A DNA stretch of 23,024 bases, taken from JAOUJD01 sp964353935 (lineage in GTDB: Bacteria; Pseudomonadota; Gammaproteobacteria; Burkholderiales; Burkholderiaceae_F). Of the stretch, positions 21,581 to 23,024 are shown in pieces; position 1 is the stretch's first letter; the number at the start of each line of letters is the position of its first letter. Position numbers and translations under genes: made by a program. The stretch covers positions 1 to 23,024 of the forward strand of contig CAYGXL010000026.1 in NCBI GenBank assembly GCA_964353935.1. The letters are read 5' to 3'. The notes under the pieces were generated by a model. That model saw only the letters and a list, made by a program, of their open reading frames with translations. It did no database searches and had not been told where the DNA came from.

Positions 21581-22903
21581 CTACAGCGCTCCCAGCTGCT
21601 GCTCCACCCACCGCGCCGCGGCCAGCGCCCGGACGTCGTCCCCGGGCCGCGCGATCACCTGCAGGCCGAGCGGGAGCCCCGACTCGCCGTGCGCGATCGA
21701 ACGCGGCACCGGGACGTTGACCTGCGGCACTCCGAGCAGGTGCCACGGGCGATTGAACAGCGGGTCGCCGGTGCTGCCGAGGCCATGTGGCGCTTCGCCG
21801 GGCGCGCTCGGCGCCAGCAAGACATCGGCGTCGCCGAACAGTGTGTCGATCGAGGCCGCGCAATCGCGTCCCGCCTTGATCGCCGCGACGTACGCGTCCG
21901 CGCCGACCGCCCGTCCTTCGTCGATCAGGTCCGCGAGCTTGGCCGACAGCAGGTCGCTGCGGTACTGCAGCTCGGCGCCGAGCGCGCGGGCCGTCTCGAA
22001 GAGCTGGACCGTCTTCTGTGCGTCGGCCAGGCCCGCGAACGAGTCGCCGTTGGCGTTCGAGTCGTACGGCCACCTGATCTCGCGCACGCGCGGGTTGCGG
22101 CTGGCCAGCAGGCGCGCGACGCGTTCGAGCGCGGCCAGCATCGACGGCGCCAGCTGCGACGCCCACGGCGTGGCTGTCCAGCCGATCGAGACCGGGCCGG
22201 CCTTGGCCGGCGCGTGCTGGAACTCGGGCTTGAGCGCGACCGCGGCCGCGATCAGGGCGGCGTCCTCGACGCTGCACGCGAACACGCCGATCACGTCGAG
22301 CGTGTCCGAAACGGCCTTGACCCCGGCGCGCGGCACCAGGCCGCGCGTCGGCACGAAGCCGACGACGCCGCAGAACGAGGCCGGACGGATCACCGAGCCC
22401 GCCGTCTGCGTTCCGGTCGCAAACGGGACCATGTGCGACGCCACGGCGGCGGCCGACCCGCTCGACGAGCCGCCCGGCGTGTGTTCGAGGCCGTGCGGGT
22501 TGCGCGTCGGCCCCGGGGTGAAGTTCGCGAGTTCGGCGCTGACCGTCTTGCCGAGCACGTAGCCGCCGGCGCTGCGCAAGGCGGCCACCGACGCGGCGTC
22601 GGCATGCGGCACGTGCCCGGCGTAGATCGCCGAGCCGTACTCGCTCGGTATGTCGGCGGTGTCGATGTTGTCCTTCACCGCGACCGGCATGCCATGCAAC
22701 GGGCCGCGCCAGTCGACGATGTCGTGCTCGCGCGCCGTCGCCAGCGCGCGCGCCGGGTCGAACCAGGCGAACGCGCGCACGTCGGGCTCGCGCTCCTTGA
22801 TCGCGTCGATGAACGAATGGGTCACGGCCTCGCACGTGACCTCGTGCCCGGCGATCATGCGGGACAGGCGGGTGGCGGACAGTCGGTTGAGCGGTGTTTT
22901 CAT
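21581..22903 (-). CDS. amidase (amidase signature family)
   Basis: The 440-aa protein belongs to the amidase signature family, which hydrolyses amides or transfers ammonia with a Ser-cisSer-Lys triad. The parts are present: Lys77 in MPVAVKDNIDT, the Gly/Ser loop GGSSSGSAAAVAS (144-156) with the bridging serine at 146-148, and the nucleophile Ser170 in GTQTAGSVIRPASFCG. The C-terminal half ends LGLQVIARPGDDVRALAAAR. The length is near that of GatA-like and small-amide hydrolases, but no gatB or gatC is adjacent, so it is more likely a catabolic amidase of unknown substrate. There is no signal peptide, so it should be cytoplasmic. The ATG at 22903 follows a CGGAATCCCG stretch with a weak ribosome-binding site (GGAAT) about 5 nt upstream. 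The gene converges with yciA. Confidence 0.93.
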   Translation of the reverse strand: MKTPLNRLSATRLSRMIAGHEVTCEAVTHSFIDAIKEREPDVRAFAWFDPARALATAREHDIVDWRGPLHGMPVAVKDNIDTADIPSEYGSAIYAGHVPHADAASVAALRSAGGYVLGKTVSAELANFTPGPTRNPHGLEHTPGGSSSGSAAAVASHMVPFATGTQTAGSVIRPASFCGVVGFVPTRGLVPRAGVKAVSDTLDVIGVFACSVEDAALIAAAVALKPEFQHAPAKAGPVSIGWTATPWASQLAPSMLAALERVARLLASRNPRVREIRWPYDSNANGDSFAGLADAQKTVQLFETARALGAELQYRSDLLSAKLADLIDEGRAVGADAYVAAIKAGRDCAASIDTLFGDADVLLAPSAPGEAPHGLGSTGDPLFNRPWHLLGVPQVNVPVPRSIAHGESGLPLGLQVIARPGDDVRALAAARWVEQQLGAL

Positions 22904-22943
22904 CGGGATTCCGATCGCGGGCCGGTGGCCCGCTCCGAGGTCG

Positions 22944-22949
22944 AATCTA
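22944..22949 (-). promoter_or_regulatory. putative -10 (TAGATT) for the amidase gene
   Basis: The complement reads CCGCTAGATTCGAC, with a leader of about 33 nt before the amidase ATG. It matches 4 of 6 consensus bases and resembles TAGACT in front of two other genes here. The rest of 22904-23024 shows no gene that I can support. Confidence 0.35.
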
Positions 22950-23024
22950 GCGGAACAGCGAGCGCATCCGACCGGCCGAGGTCAACAAACCGGGAGTCGC
23001 CGGCGCGGCGAGTGTGACCTGGGT

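Noticed and set aside
1..23024. Search for a defence system, toxin-antitoxin pair, CRISPR array, mobile element, tRNA or rRNA
   Set aside because: No repeated spacers, transposase or integrase motifs, cloverleaf-like segments or defence domains were found in any coding frame or gap. The genes are ordinary metabolism and transport.

Overview
The window is a high-GC (about two thirds G+C or more by eye), densely packed chromosomal segment from a proteobacterium, most likely a betaproteobacterium of the Burkholderiales or a close relative. That placement is inferred from gene content: an E. coli-type (class II) dihydroorotase, a homodimeric AceE-type pyruvate dehydrogenase E1, a GltIJKL glutamate/aspartate importer, a CbiM-like ECF permease, DUF3025, and a small ribbon-helix-helix-like protein of a kind common in Burkholderiales. 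I see no tRNA, rRNA, CRISPR array, insertion sequence, prophage, toxin-antitoxin pair or defence cassette. It reads as ordinary core and near-core metabolism and transport, with no gap above 300 bases that lacks a gene.

Layout, left to right. (1) 58-354 (-): a small coiled-coil protein, divergent from a CbiM-like membrane permease (440-1114, +) and a TPP-dependent acetolactate-synthase-like enzyme (1179-2876, +). (2) 2883-5945 (-): a tight, partly overlapping operon pyrC > DUF3025 > denD-like dehydrogenase > ribbon-helix-helix-like protein. (3) 6026-8713 (+): aceE, divergent from pyrC and closed by a bidirectional terminator; no aceF or lpd is next to it. (4) 8763-19015 (-): a long co-directional run: gltI, gltJ, gltK, gltL (amino-acid importer), a cardiolipin synthase, a membrane-embedded spermidine-synthase-like protein, a MOFRL-type glycerate 2-kinase and a secreted S9 peptidase. 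A hairpin with a T-tract lies between gltI and gltJ, where it can set the excess of binding protein over permease. (5) 19144-20967 (-): an Atm1-type ABC exporter, preceded by a possible 17-codon leaderless upstream ORF whose stop overlaps the exporter start as TGATG. (6) 21052-21120 (+): the isolated 5' end of a short-chain dehydrogenase gene, a deletion relic, followed by the acyl-CoA thioesterase yciA (21152-21547, +) and a convergent amidase (21581-22903, -).

The most interesting signals are small. A 14-bp block, GCTGGGATAATGCG, occurs identically in front of pyrC and the upstream ORF. In both, the -10 hexamer lies exactly 6 nt before an ATG, which predicts leaderless transcripts. Two further GATAAT hexamers precede aceE and the spermidine-synthase-like gene, and TAGACT/TAGATT/TAAACT/TAAATT hexamers precede most other operon starts, so a simple -10 pattern can be proposed for this genome. 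The SDR relic next to yciA suggests a past deletion that may have put yciA under a foreign promoter. I found no convincing new multi-gene system.
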